Assembly: GCA_964499365.1 (NCBI GenBank)
Contig: CAZCKU010000006.1
Coordinates: 1 to 64,000 of the forward strand
DNA from: PALSA-1316 sp964499365
GTDB taxonomy: Bacteria; Nitrospirota; Thermodesulfovibrionia; Thermodesulfovibrionales; UBA6898
Direction of reading: 5' to 3'
Length of the DNA stretch: 64,000 bases
Shown here: in pieces, positions 24,646 to 32,662 of the stretch
Position numbering within the stretch: the first letter of the stretch is position 1
Layout: every line of letters begins with the position of its first letter
Notes under the pieces: model-generated
The model's database searches: none
The model's input: only the letters and a program-made list of their open reading frames with translations
Told to the model about the DNA's origin: nothing
Translations under genes and position numbers: made by a program

Positions 24646-25500
24646 TTACCTTTTTGCGTAGATGTAACTGAGCAGCGTATAGATCAGCTTTGCTGCAAGA
24701 AAATCAGGGGCCCGGTCCTTTCCGGGGCAGAGTTCGACAATATCAAAGCCGGCGACCCGCTTTGACTTCGCAACCGCAGCAAGGAGCTTCATAACCGGAT
24801 ACCAGCTCATCCCGCCCGGCTCCGGGGTCCCGGTCGACGGCATAATACCCGGATCAAAGACATCGAGGTCCAGGGTTATGTAAACAGTACCGGAGAGCTG
24901 GGCCACGACTTTCTTTATCCACCGGTCACTCCCCTGAAGCTCGTGAGCAAAGAACATCTTCTTTTTGTCGGCATGGGGCCGCTCCGATGCATCCATGCTC
25001 CGTATCCCGACAGAGACGATTGTATCGGTAAATTCCCTGGCGCGGGCGATAACACAGGCATGGTTGTACCGGCTGCCCTCATAGGTGTCGCGCGAGTCTG
25101 CGTGGGCATCGAGGTGCAGTATGCTTAACCCCTTAAAGTGTCCGGCGTGGGCCCTGATGACCCCGACAGAGACCGAATGGTCCCCTCCAAGGGTAACGAC
25201 CAGCTTATTGTCCTTCAGGTAGCGTTCAACCCTGGAGCCGGTCTTCCTGAGGAGAAGGGATGACGATGACGCGTGAATCGGAGGGGCCGTATGGATTCCT
25301 TTTCTGTAGACCTCGGTGTTGGTCTCGATATCGTAGAGCTCCAGATACCGTGAGGCATCGACAATCGCTGCAGGGCCCTTGTCAGCGCCTTTCATCCAAG
25401 TGCTGGTCTTGTCAAAGGGGACCGGCAGAATGACTACGGCTGCCTTTGCATAATCAGCGTACTCCTTTGACAGGCCGCAGAAGTTTACGGAATCAGACAT
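24646..25500 (-). CDS. speB: Agmatinase (ureohydrolase family)
   Basis: Agmatinase hydrolyses agmatine to putrescine and urea at a binuclear manganese centre. The 284-residue protein carries all ligand motifs: GGDHSVS, HLDAHADSRDTY and TLDLDVFDPGIMPSTGTPEPGG. The upstream frame continues for 11 codons, but I use the ATG at 25500 because it gives the family's usual N-terminus. The neighbours supply agmatine (arginine decarboxylase, same strand, upstream) and use putrescine (the convergent carboxyspermidine genes), which favours agmatinase over arginase or other ureohydrolases. Confidence 0.93.
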   Translation of the reverse strand: MSDSVNFCGLSKEYADYAKAAVVILPVPFDKTSTWMKGADKGPAAIVDASRYLELYDIETNTEVYRKGIHTAPPIHASSSSLLLRKTGSRVERYLKDNKLVVTLGGDHSVSVGVIRAHAGHFKGLSILHLDAHADSRDTYEGSRYNHACVIARAREFTDTIVSVGIRSMDASERPHADKKKMFFAHELQGSDRWIKKVVAQLSGTVYITLDLDVFDPGIMPSTGTPEPGGMSWYPVMKLLAAVAKSKRVAGFDIVELCPGKDRAPDFLAAKLIYTLLSYIYAKR

Positions 25501-25540
25501 GACGAACCTGCAAAAAGTCGAAAATAAAGACAAGGTGAAA

Positions 25541-25662
25541 CGGATTTGTAAAAAGCTCTGGAGGCAAGGCGCGCAAAGAATGAGGAATGAGGCGTACTTA
25601 CTGGTACGTCGCAGTGACGAGTTTTGAAGCGCAACGCAGCATACGGACTTTTTACAAATCCG
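25541..25662. repeat. Dispersed element family B, copy 1, with 15-bp terminal inverted repeats
   Basis: The 122-bp element is bounded by CGGATTTGTAAAAAG (25541-25555) and its exact complement CTTTTTACAAATCCG (25648-25662). Its interior, read on the minus strand, matches a second copy at 57121-57250 almost throughout (for example TATGCTGCGTTGCGCTTCAA and TACGCCTCATTCCTC). It begins immediately after the TGA of the arginine decarboxylase gene. It has no coding capacity and resembles a miniature inverted-repeat element. Confidence 0.88.
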
Positions 25663-26217
25663 TCAGTCATTCTCTTCCATGATAAAGACCGCAGCCGACA
25701 GCACCGTCGTCCAGAGGCCGTCCTTGTTGCCCTGTGACGACTGGCAGATGTTGTTCGTCTTGAATATATGGCCGCTCGCCCGGTAGACCTGTTTCCTCTC
25801 GTCCCATGCCTGGTTCGAATCAAAAGGAATGCCGAGGGTCGTTGCCAGCATGGTCGCCGCAAGGTCTTCTGCATAATCGCCCGAGACAACAGCCTTTTCT
25901 CCAAAGGCATGATGTTCGGAGAGATAGCCGTAGTTGCTGAAATCCTTCGGCATCGCAACCCCGACCGCAGCGGATATAAGGCGGTTCGGTTCATTGGTAT
26001 CATTTCTCGACATGACGCAGAACGTGATCTCACCCGGCGACAGGAGCTTCAACCCCGCACTCCGGGTCAGGATCTTGCAGTTCGGAGGCAGGATGCTGGA
26101 GACATAGACAAGGTTGCACTTCTCGATGCCCGCGCTGCGCAGCGCGACCTCGAAGGAAGAGAGCCTGTCCTTATGCACACCAACACCTTTGGTAAAAAAT
26201 ACTTTCTTTGGCGTCAT
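25663..26217 (-). CDS. Pyruvoyl-dependent arginine decarboxylase
   Basis: The enzyme converts arginine to agmatine using a pyruvoyl group made by self-cleavage at a Ser-Ser bond. In this 184-residue proenzyme the site is VYVSSILPPN. Other conserved parts are FFTKGVGVHKDRLSSFE near the start, and GYLSEHHAFGE with AEDLAATMLA in the middle. I use the ATG at 26217, preceded by AGGGAGG; the frame runs 8 codons further without support. It lies upstream of agmatinase on the same strand, with the family B repeat in between. Confidence 0.95.
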   Translation of the reverse strand: MTPKKVFFTKGVGVHKDRLSSFEVALRSAGIEKCNLVYVSSILPPNCKILTRSAGLKLLSPGEITFCVMSRNDTNEPNRLISAAVGVAMPKDFSNYGYLSEHHAFGEKAVVSGDYAEDLAATMLATTLGIPFDSNQAWDERKQVYRASGHIFKTNNICQSSQGNKDGLWTTVLSAAVFIMEEND

Positions 26218-26278
26218 CGTTAATCCTCCCTGTAAGACCATGTATTGAAGTCAGGCTGCTGAATTGCGAACAAACTGA

Positions 26279-26307
26279 ATGATAAAACGTCTCCGGACAA
26301 ATGTCAA
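26279..26307 (-). promoter_or_regulatory. Sigma-70 type promoter of the arginine decarboxylase gene
   Basis: On the minus strand a perfect TTGACA (26302-26307) and TATCAT (26279-26284) are separated by 17 bp. The predicted start near 26272 gives a leader of about 55 bases before the ATG at 26217. Confidence 0.65.
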
Positions 26308-26398
26308 CATATCAGGGATTCACGCCGTTGATGACCGGTCAGATTTCCCGCAGCGCATTGAATTCTTCCCCATCTGTTCCGGGCGATTCACCGCCCCG

Positions 26399-27133
26399 CT
26401 ATGGAACAATTCTCCTGCCGAGGCTCTCCTCTATCTGGGAGATTATGCCGTGAAGCATCCGCGCCTCGCGCGGCGTGATCGCCGCCCTTGAAATCAGCCG
26501 CTTCAGGTCCGCCATGATCATGGCTTCCTTGTCCCTGATTCCCTTCGGGGCGTAGCCCGCCCTTTTCATCACAGAACGGAGTCTCTCAAACAGGTTCAGG
26601 AATTCTTCATTGCTGATCGTCTCCGGGGGAGGTTTCACCGCATATGAGGTATAAGAAATCTCATAGGCAATGATCAGCACCGCCTGTGCAAGGTTGAAGG
26701 AGGGGTGTTCGCTTGAGGCCGGGATCCTGATCATAAACGAGCATTCGGCTGTCTCGGCATTTTTCAGTCCATGATCTTCCCGCCCGAAGAGGAGCGCCAC
26801 GCGGTTATTTTCGGAAAACCGCCTGATTCTCTCTACCGCATCCCTCACCGGATACGTCAGCCCCCTTCTTTTCCCGTCCCTCCTCGTCGTCCCGACGATC
26901 AGGGCCTTATCCTTCAGGGCAGGGGTCAGCGCCGGGTGAACCCTGACCGCAGAGAGGATGTCCTCGGCGCCATGGGCAAACCAGCCTGCCTCATCAGACG
27001 GGAAATTCCTCGGACGGACGAGTTCGAGGTTCGAAAAGCCGCAGTTCTTGAGTGCCCTCGCAGAGGCTCCGATATTCCCGGTCTCCAGGGTATCGACAAG
27101 CACGAAGGATATGTTGTCTTTCCAGTTGTCCAT
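26399..27133 (-). CDS. TrmJ-like RNA 2'-O-methyltransferase (SpoU/SPOUT family)
   Basis: A 244-residue SPOUT methyltransferase. The knot motifs are present: DTLETGNIGASARALKNCGF at the N-terminus, ALLFGREDHGL in the middle and SFNLAQAVLIIAYEI after it. A C-terminal extension of about 75 residues is like that of TrmJ, which methylates the ribose at position 32 of tRNAs. The target could also be rRNA. It lies on the minus strand after the small-gene group 27169-28187 and might be co-transcribed with it. Confidence 0.88.
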   Translation of the reverse strand: MDNWKDNISFVLVDTLETGNIGASARALKNCGFSNLELVRPRNFPSDEAGWFAHGAEDILSAVRVHPALTPALKDKALIVGTTRRDGKRRGLTYPVRDAVERIRRFSENNRVALLFGREDHGLKNAETAECSFMIRIPASSEHPSFNLAQAVLIIAYEISYTSYAVKPPPETISNEEFLNLFERLRSVMKRAGYAPKGIRDKEAMIMADLKRLISRAAITPREARMLHGIISQIEESLGRRIVP

Positions 27134-27168
27134 GCCCGAAGGACCGGAACTACCGCCCGGGGAATCGG

Positions 27169-27429
27169 CTAAAAATCGTCTTCATCCGATTCAAGGTCAG
27201 CCAGCAGCCGCGTCTCTTTCTCCCGTGTCTGCTGGTCGAAGATATTCAGCAGGCCTGCTATCTCGGTCCTTGCCAGCCTGACCGGAGCGGCCTGGCACCC
27301 GGGAATCCTGACAAGGAGCAGATGCTCTGATTGGGAGAAATAGAACTCCAGCGGACCGGCCTGCTTTACCGCGACGGCGTCTTCAGGCATTTCAGCTTCC
27401 ACGGCGCTTTCTTCTCTGCCATCTGCCAT
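27169..27429 (-). CDS. Hypothetical protein
   Basis: I do not recognise this 86-residue acidic protein. It has no membrane segment or signal peptide. Its middle (EFYFSQSEHLLLVRIPG) looks like a beta hairpin, and it ends in an acidic tail (LESDEDDF). The ATG follows the TAA of the putative molybdenum carrier gene directly (TAAATG), indicating coupled translation and supporting that it is real. A partnership with that protein is plausible but unproven. Confidence 0.6.
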   Translation of the reverse strand: MADGREESAVEAEMPEDAVAVKQAGPLEFYFSQSEHLLLVRIPGCQAAPVRLARTEIAGLLNIFDQQTREKETRLLADLESDEDDF

Positions 27430-27909
27430 TTACTGCTTCCCCAAGACCTGTTTCAGGATGCCGAAGACCCGGCCGTATATATCAACCGACTCTGTCTCCC
27501 TCGAGCCCGCTATGTTCAGGACATGGGGTTTCGCATCCTCCAGCCACTGCAAGACCTCAGCAGCAGCAGCCTCATCAGTCTTTTTGCCGAGGTTTATGTG
27601 AAGGCAGGGCTTATGGTACTTCTCAGCCATCTTCCTGGTCAGGGCGGAGCCGGACCCCACCTTTCTGCCGGTGAACAGCAGGGTGGCGTCAGCGTCGATC
27701 ACATTCTTCTCGGTCCTCACCTGATAATGCCTGGACCGCATCTCTGTCATCCGTTCGTATCGTGCGGGAAGATGGCCGTCCTCTGTTCTCCTGCCCGAAG
27801 GAATCGAGCCCCCATAGGAAATCCCCAGTTCAATGGCAGCATCCAGCCCCGCCCGGTCGGCTCCGGTCTGTCCGCCTGATATTATTTTTGTTATTCGGTG
27901 CGTTCTCAT
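27430..27909 (-). CDS. Putative molybdenum carrier / Rossmann-like nucleotide-binding protein
   Basis: A 159-residue protein matching the putative molybdenum carrier family, which shares the lysine-decarboxylase-like Rossmann fold. The glycine-rich loop IISGGQTGADRAGLDAAIE is at the N-terminus, followed by GGSIPSGRRTEDG, then DADATLLFTG and GSALTRKMAEKY. The ligand is not established for the family despite its name. The weak ribosome site GAAGG precedes the ATG. The next gene starts at its stop codon. Confidence 0.82.
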   Translation of the reverse strand: MRTHRITKIISGGQTGADRAGLDAAIELGISYGGSIPSGRRTEDGHLPARYERMTEMRSRHYQVRTEKNVIDADATLLFTGRKVGSGSALTRKMAEKYHKPCLHINLGKKTDEAAAAEVLQWLEDAKPHVLNIAGSRETESVDIYGRVFGILKQVLGKQ

Positions 27910-27995
27910 ATATGCCTTCTATTTTTCATGAAAGCGTGGATGATAGCAAGAACTCCTGCCTATCGCCTGAAAAGTCTGAAGAGGAATTGCGAATC

Positions 27996-28187
27996 TTACT
28001 CTCCAGTTTCTTTGTTGACTGCAGGCTCGTCGGCAACCATGGGTTGACTCTCGTCAAACATAGCCATCCTGATGCATTCTTTCACCGCTTCCTCAATGCT
28101 GTTGATTTTTTGGTAGCTTACCATGTCTTTGACCATTTTCTTAAGGAACCGAATTTCCCTTTCGGACAATTCCATCGTTATTGTCAT
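27996..28187 (-). CDS. Small hypothetical protein, possibly ribbon-helix-helix
   Basis: A 63-residue protein with a short N-terminal strand (MTITMELS) followed by two predicted helices (EREIRFLKKMVKDMVSYQ and SIEEAVKECIRMAM) and an acidic tail. The strand-helix-helix pattern is reminiscent of small ribbon-helix-helix DNA-binding proteins, but the similarity is weak. An AGGAGG ribosome site lies 7 bases upstream, which supports expression. No toxin partner is evident next to it. Confidence 0.6.
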   Translation of the reverse strand: MTITMELSEREIRFLKKMVKDMVSYQKINSIEEAVKECIRMAMFDESQPMVADEPAVNKETGE

Positions 28188-28368
28188 TGCAACTCCTCCT
28201 TTTAAATAGCCGGTTATTTATTGTATGTCAGATCTGCATTATTTTGTGTTTTCAGGACCAGGGACATATCAGCGCCAATATTATTTCTTAGCCCTAATAA
28301 ATACCAATGCCTTCTGCACCTATCGCGGAGACACACCAGAGACAAGAATTTTCCATGATATGTAAAAC

Positions 28369-28407
28369 AAAAAAGACGAAAGCCTTAATCTATAAGACTT
28401 CCGCCTT
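28369..28407 (-). terminator. Rho-independent terminator downstream of tRNA-Met
   Basis: On the minus strand AAGGCGGAAGTCTT pairs with AAGGCTTTCGTCTT (14 positions, three of them G-U) around a 7-base loop and runs into TTTTTTG. It lies 10 bases after the tRNA 3' end and is well placed to end the mre/rodA/tRNA transcription unit. Confidence 0.8.
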
Positions 28408-28416
28408 TGTATGAGT

Positions 28417-28492
28417 TGGTGGCGGTGCAGGGATTCGAACCCCGGACACTGCGAATATGAGTCGCATGCTCTACCACCTGAGCTACACCGCC
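28417..28492 (-). tRNA. tRNA-Met (CAT), elongator type
   Basis: The 76-base minus-strand gene folds as a full cloverleaf. The acceptor stem is GGCGGTG/CACCGCC, the D-arm contains AGCTCAGGTGGTAGAGC, the anticodon stem is TGCGA/TCGCA with loop CTCATAT, and the T-arm has GGTTCGAATCC. The terminal CCA is encoded. The anticodon is CAT. The fully paired G-C first base pair of the acceptor stem argues against an initiator tRNA. A tRNA-Ile2 read by lysidine modification cannot be excluded. It lies 46 bases after rodA. Confidence 0.93.
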
Positions 28493-28537
28493 CTGTCTGT
28501 GTGGAACAAGATAGAAATTATAACAAAAAACCCCTCG

Positions 28538-29659
28538 CTAATAAAAGAGGGTGAAACGGCGGGTGCGGACATTCATCAAAACACCGATCGAGATGAAGTT
28601 CGAGAGCAGCGCCGTGCCGCCGTAGCTCATGAAGGGCAGCGGGATGCCGACGACCGGCATGATGCCGAGCGTCATGCCGATATTCACAAAAAAGTAGACA
28701 GAGAACATGAACGTGATCCCGATGGCAAGCATCCGGCCGAAGCTGTCCTTGGCCTTGCGCGCGGTATCGAGACCCCGCATGATCAGCAGGAAATACAGTG
28801 AGAGCAGCACCACGGACCCCAGGAAACCCCATTCCTCGGCAAAGACCGCAAAGATAAAGTCCGTATGCCGCTCGGGGAGAAACCTGAACGGCCCCTGGGT
28901 CCCCCGCAGAAAGCCCTTTCCGACGATCTCGCCTGACCCGATCGTGACCTTCGACTGGTTGATATGATACCCGATGCCTGAGGGGTCGGCATCCGGGTCG
29001 ACAAAGGCGACAAGCCTGTTCTTCTGGTAGTCCTTCAGCCCTGTCCAGACGATGTTGCCGACAAAGGGAAGAGACACGAGCGATACGACGACGATCAGCA
29101 CCACCGCCTTCTGCCGGAGACCGCGGGCCAGCATCATAGTCGAAAAGATGATCGCAACCACCAGGGCCGTACCGAGGTCAGGCTGTTTAACGAGCAGGAG
29201 AAAGGGCAGCGCGACCCAGACAAAGAAGGTCCGCAGCAGATGGAGGATGTCGATCTCCCCCGCGGTCATGCTCAGGTACTGGGCGATCATGATCACAAAG
29301 ATCAGCTTGAAAAATTCCGACGGCTGAAACGCGACCGGGCCGAGGCTTATCCAGCGTTGGGCACCCATGCCCACCTTCCCCATAAGCAGGACGAGAAACA
29401 GCAGGATGACCCCGGTCACGTACAGCGGGAAGGCGATCCTCCCCAGCCATATATAGTCGAAGCTCACGCAGACGATCATCGCGATGATGCCGAAGCAAAG
29501 CCAGACCAACTGCTTCATGAACAGCGGCGACTGGATATCCTCTGCCGGCTGGCGGGTGGCACTGAAGATCGTCATGATGCCGACCAGGGACAGGACCAGC
29601 ACGATGGCAAAGGTGAGCCAGTCGAAGTTCTGGAGCAGCCGCCGGTCAATCCTGAACAA
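28538..29659 (-). CDS. rodA: Rod-shape SEDS glycosyltransferase RodA
   Basis: RodA polymerises peptidoglycan glycan strands along the cell wall with PBP2. From the TTG at 29659 (AAGGAG 6 bases upstream) the protein has 373 residues, the normal length. The open frame runs 33 codons further into mrdA without a ribosome site. It is a polytopic SEDS protein with about ten membrane helices. It contains the conserved FLPERHTDFIFAVFAEEWGF segment and the C-terminal GIMPVVGIPLPFMSYGGTAL block. It overlaps the end of the mrdA gene by 14 bases, so translation is coupled to its partner PBP2. Confidence 0.95.
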   Translation of the reverse strand: MFRIDRRLLQNFDWLTFAIVLVLSLVGIMTIFSATRQPAEDIQSPLFMKQLVWLCFGIIAMIVCVSFDYIWLGRIAFPLYVTGVILLFLVLLMGKVGMGAQRWISLGPVAFQPSEFFKLIFVIMIAQYLSMTAGEIDILHLLRTFFVWVALPFLLLVKQPDLGTALVVAIIFSTMMLARGLRQKAVVLIVVVSLVSLPFVGNIVWTGLKDYQKNRLVAFVDPDADPSGIGYHINQSKVTIGSGEIVGKGFLRGTQGPFRFLPERHTDFIFAVFAEEWGFLGSVVLLSLYFLLIMRGLDTARKAKDSFGRMLAIGITFMFSVYFFVNIGMTLGIMPVVGIPLPFMSYGGTALLSNFISIGVLMNVRTRRFTLFY

Positions 29660-31427
29660 TGGTGAGCTCCTTCTTTTTCTCGGCAGGCAGCATATAGGCC
29701 TCGATCGCCCGCTTTGCAATAGGCGCAGCAGCACTGCCGCCGTGTCCGCCGTGTTCAACCAGCACGGCGAGCGCTATCTCGGATTTTTCCACCGGCGCGT
29801 TTGCAATGAACCATGCATGGTCACGGTGTTTTTCAGCCAGATATTTCGAGTCCTTCCGGATGCTGACGACCTGCGCCGTGCCGGTCTTCCCTCCGATCGT
29901 TGTCAGGGCGGACCGCGCCGCACCCCCGGTCCCGCCCGGCTCGTTCACCACCCCGCTGAGATGCTGCCTGATCGCCTCGAGTGTCTCTGCCCTGACCTCC
30001 GCATGCCTCAGGACAACAGGATTCTCATCTTTAATAAGCGTCGGCCGGTAGACCGTCCCACCGTTTGATACCGCACTCATCATCACCGCCATCTGCAGCG
30101 GGGTCGCCGCGACATAACCCTGTCCGATCGCATTCACAAAGGTCTCCCCGAGAAACCAGGGGGACTTCTTCATCTCGGTCTTCCATGCCGTATTCGGTAT
30201 CAGACCCTTCTTTTCACTCCCCAGCACTATCCCTGTCTCCTTGCCGAGACCGAACCTGGTCGCGTAATCGTAGATCCTGTCTATCCCGAGTTTTCTGCCG
30301 GTTTCATAGAAATAGACGTCGCATGACTCGACGAGTGCCCTGTGCAGGGATACCGTATTATGGCCGGTCTTTCTCCAACAGCCGAAGTGCCATTTGCCGA
30401 AGCTGATGCCCCCCTTGCAGGTTGCGGTCGTCGCCTCGTTGATGACGCCAGACTCAAGCCCGGCGATCGCGGTGATCACCTTGAAGGTAGAGCCGGGCGG
30501 ATACTGGCTCTGCACCGCCCTGTCGAGCATCGGCAGCCGCTTGTCCTTCATCAGGGCAGTCCATTCTTCAGAGGAGATGCCCTTGACGAACTTGTTCGGG
30601 TCGAAGGACGGCGCGCTGATAAGCCCCAGCACCTCCCCGTTATCCGGCTTCAGCGCGACCAGGGCCCCGGTCTTGCCGTCAAAGGCCTTCTCCACCTCTT
30701 TCTGCAGGGCGATATCGATGCTCAGGGTGATGTCCTGGCCCTTCACCGGCGGATTTTCCCTCAGAAGCCTTATCTCCCGGCCGAGGGCGTCCACCTCGAT
30801 AATCCTCTGGCCGGCGGTCCCCCGCAGGGACTTGTCGAATATCTTTTCAACGCCCCACTGGCCGATGAAGGCCTCGGACGGCACATCCCTGAAGGCCGGG
30901 TCCTTTGACTGGGCCGGGTTCATTTTGCCGAGATACCCGATAACATGGGCCCCGACCGTCCCGTAGATATACTGCCTGCTGACCTCGATCTCTATCATCA
31001 GCCCGGGGAAGTCCGACTTCCTCGCCTCGATATAGCTCACCTCGCTGAACGTGAGCCCTTCCTTCAGCCTCACGGGGGTAAAAGGGCTCTGCCCCTTTCT
31101 GGTGAGCCTCCTGGACAACTCGTCCTCAGGGACCTTGAGCAGACGGGCCAGATCGGCGAGCCTGCCGCGGTCAAACTCCTCGGGGATGAGCGATGCGCAG
31201 AAATACGAGATATTCTTTACCAGCGGCACCCCGTTGCGGTCAAAGATGATCCCCCGCGGGGCGGGCACACCAAAGACCCGCAGACGGTTCGACTCAGAGA
31301 CCCTCCGGTATTCGCTGCCCTGAAGAATCTGCAGCTGCCAGAGGCGGATGAGCAGCACGATAAAACCCAGGATTATCACCAGCCCCGCAACAACGATCTT
31401 CTCGGTCCCGCTTTTTTCAGTCTGCAT
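29646..31427 (-). CDS. mrdA: Penicillin-binding protein 2
   Basis: PBP2 is the transpeptidase of the elongasome. The 593-residue protein has one N-terminal membrane helix (about 8-28), a dimerisation/pedestal region and a transpeptidase domain. The catalytic serine is in YPPGSTFKVI, the second motif region is SCDVYFYETGRKLG, and the KTG motif is in GGKTGTAQVV. The length and order are typical. It sits between mreD and rodA in the classical mreBCD-mrdA-rodA order, and its start overlaps the 3' end of mreD. Confidence 0.96.
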   Translation of the reverse strand: MQTEKSGTEKIVVAGLVIILGFIVLLIRLWQLQILQGSEYRRVSESNRLRVFGVPAPRGIIFDRNGVPLVKNISYFCASLIPEEFDRGRLADLARLLKVPEDELSRRLTRKGQSPFTPVRLKEGLTFSEVSYIEARKSDFPGLMIEIEVSRQYIYGTVGAHVIGYLGKMNPAQSKDPAFRDVPSEAFIGQWGVEKIFDKSLRGTAGQRIIEVDALGREIRLLRENPPVKGQDITLSIDIALQKEVEKAFDGKTGALVALKPDNGEVLGLISAPSFDPNKFVKGISSEEWTALMKDKRLPMLDRAVQSQYPPGSTFKVITAIAGLESGVINEATTATCKGGISFGKWHFGCWRKTGHNTVSLHRALVESCDVYFYETGRKLGIDRIYDYATRFGLGKETGIVLGSEKKGLIPNTAWKTEMKKSPWFLGETFVNAIGQGYVAATPLQMAVMMSAVSNGGTVYRPTLIKDENPVVLRHAEVRAETLEAIRQHLSGVVNEPGGTGGAARSALTTIGGKTGTAQVVSIRKDSKYLAEKHRDHAWFIANAPVEKSEIALAVLVEHGGHGGSAAAPIAKRAIEAYMLPAEKKKELTIVQD

Positions 31428-31872
31428 GTTCAGGCCTCATAAAGGCCCCTGCAGGTGCATTGAGAAGGGCCTGCATGACCGAGATAAAGACGATCGAGGC
31501 AATGCCTCCCGGCATCCTGTCGAAGAGGGACTTTGATAATACGGTCACAATATTGCCTGCAAGTGTCAGGGCGGAGACAGAGAAGATCCCAAGCAGGGGC
31601 GTCCAGCGGAAGAACCCGCCTGCAACAAAGAAGGCGGCGACATACCCGACAAGACCCTTTGCCAGCATGTTCGGGCCGATCAGGGCATTCGAAAGGCTGT
31701 CTTCGGCAAACCCGACCAGCAGCCCCGCAAGGAGACCGCGGTTGGCACCGTACCGGATGCCGGCGTAAAAGGCAAGCAGCACGGTCAGGTTCGGCACCAC
31801 GCCGAGCACGGATACACGCCCCTGCAGCAGGAGTGCACAGAAGGCTATGAACAACCAGGCAACATACCTCAC
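31417..31872 (-). CDS. mreD: Rod-shape-determining protein MreD
   Basis: This 151-residue polytopic membrane protein has about five helices. It shows the MreD pattern: an N-terminal helix with LLLQGRVSVLGVVPNLTVLLAFYAGIRYG, then a GFAEDSLSNALIGPNMLAKGLVGYVAA segment. MreD scaffolds the elongation machinery with MreC. Its start overlaps the mreC stop (ATGA) and its end overlaps mrdA, as expected for stoichiometric subunits of one complex. Confidence 0.9.
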   Translation of the reverse strand: MRYVAWLFIAFCALLLQGRVSVLGVVPNLTVLLAFYAGIRYGANRGLLAGLLVGFAEDSLSNALIGPNMLAKGLVGYVAAFFVAGGFFRWTPLLGIFSVSALTLAGNIVTVLSKSLFDRMPGGIASIVFISVMQALLNAPAGAFMRPEHAD

Positions 31873-32648
31873 CGGACGATTATGACTTCCTCCAGCCTTG
31901 CCGCATCCTGAAACGGGGTGATTTCGATATACTGGAAATTTCCGCCGATGCCCTTTGTATCTATCTTCGAGACATACCCGACCGGGATGCCCTGGGGGAA
32001 GAAGGCATCAAAGCCCGAGGTAATGACAACATCCCCTGCCTTGACTTCCTCTTCATACGGCATATATTTCAGAAGGCAGATCCTCGAACCGGTCCCGGAG
32101 AGCACCGCCTCGCGCCTGCCCTCCCTTGTCCTGACTGCAGCCGAAAAGTTGATATCCGATATCCAGAGCATCGTCGAATACGCCTCGGAGACACTGATGA
32201 TCTTCCCGGCAAGCCCCAGGGGAGTCATGACGGTCATGTCCCTGGCAACCCCGTCCCTCAGCCCCTGGTCCAGCACAAGTGTATGTTCCCAATGCCCGAT
32301 ACCCCGCGAGATGACGCGTGCAGCCGTGACATAATTGCGATGGGTTTCCCTGAGTTTGAGGAGCTCTTTCAGCCGCTTGTTTTCGAGGACAGCCTCCTGA
32401 TTGGCACTCTGCTCAAGCAAGAGCTGGTCGATACGTTTTCTGAGTCTGGCGTTGTCTTCTTCCCGCAGGGCCATGGTCCTGAAGGGCCGGGACAGGGCCC
32501 CGGTCACCGACGAAACAGCATGCTGCGTTGCCTGGAGAAGTGTGTTCAGGGAGGTGAGTGATCCGATGTTCCCCTTCTTTCCCTGATAGGTCATCAGGAT
32601 AAACGCCGCGATGATGACGATAAAGAGGAGAGCCTTTTTCCGTACCAT
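31869..32648 (-). CDS. mreC: Rod-shape-determining protein MreC
   Basis: A 259-residue bitopic protein: a membrane helix at about 5-22, a periplasmic coiled coil near 60-100 (EEDNARLRKRIDQLLLEQSANQEAVLENKRLKELLKL region), and a C-terminal beta-rich domain with VMTPLGLAGKIISVSEAYSTMLWISD and GDVVITSGFDAFFPQGIPVG. These are characteristic of MreC, which organises PBP2 and links it to MreB. It lies 14 bases after mreB. Confidence 0.95.
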   Translation of the reverse strand: MVRKKALLFIVIIAAFILMTYQGKKGNIGSLTSLNTLLQATQHAVSSVTGALSRPFRTMALREEDNARLRKRIDQLLLEQSANQEAVLENKRLKELLKLRETHRNYVTAARVISRGIGHWEHTLVLDQGLRDGVARDMTVMTPLGLAGKIISVSEAYSTMLWISDINFSAAVRTREGRREAVLSGTGSRICLLKYMPYEEEVKAGDVVITSGFDAFFPQGIPVGYVSKIDTKGIGGNFQYIEITPFQDAARLEEVIIVR

Positions 32649-32662
32649 GCCTTAGTTCATCA

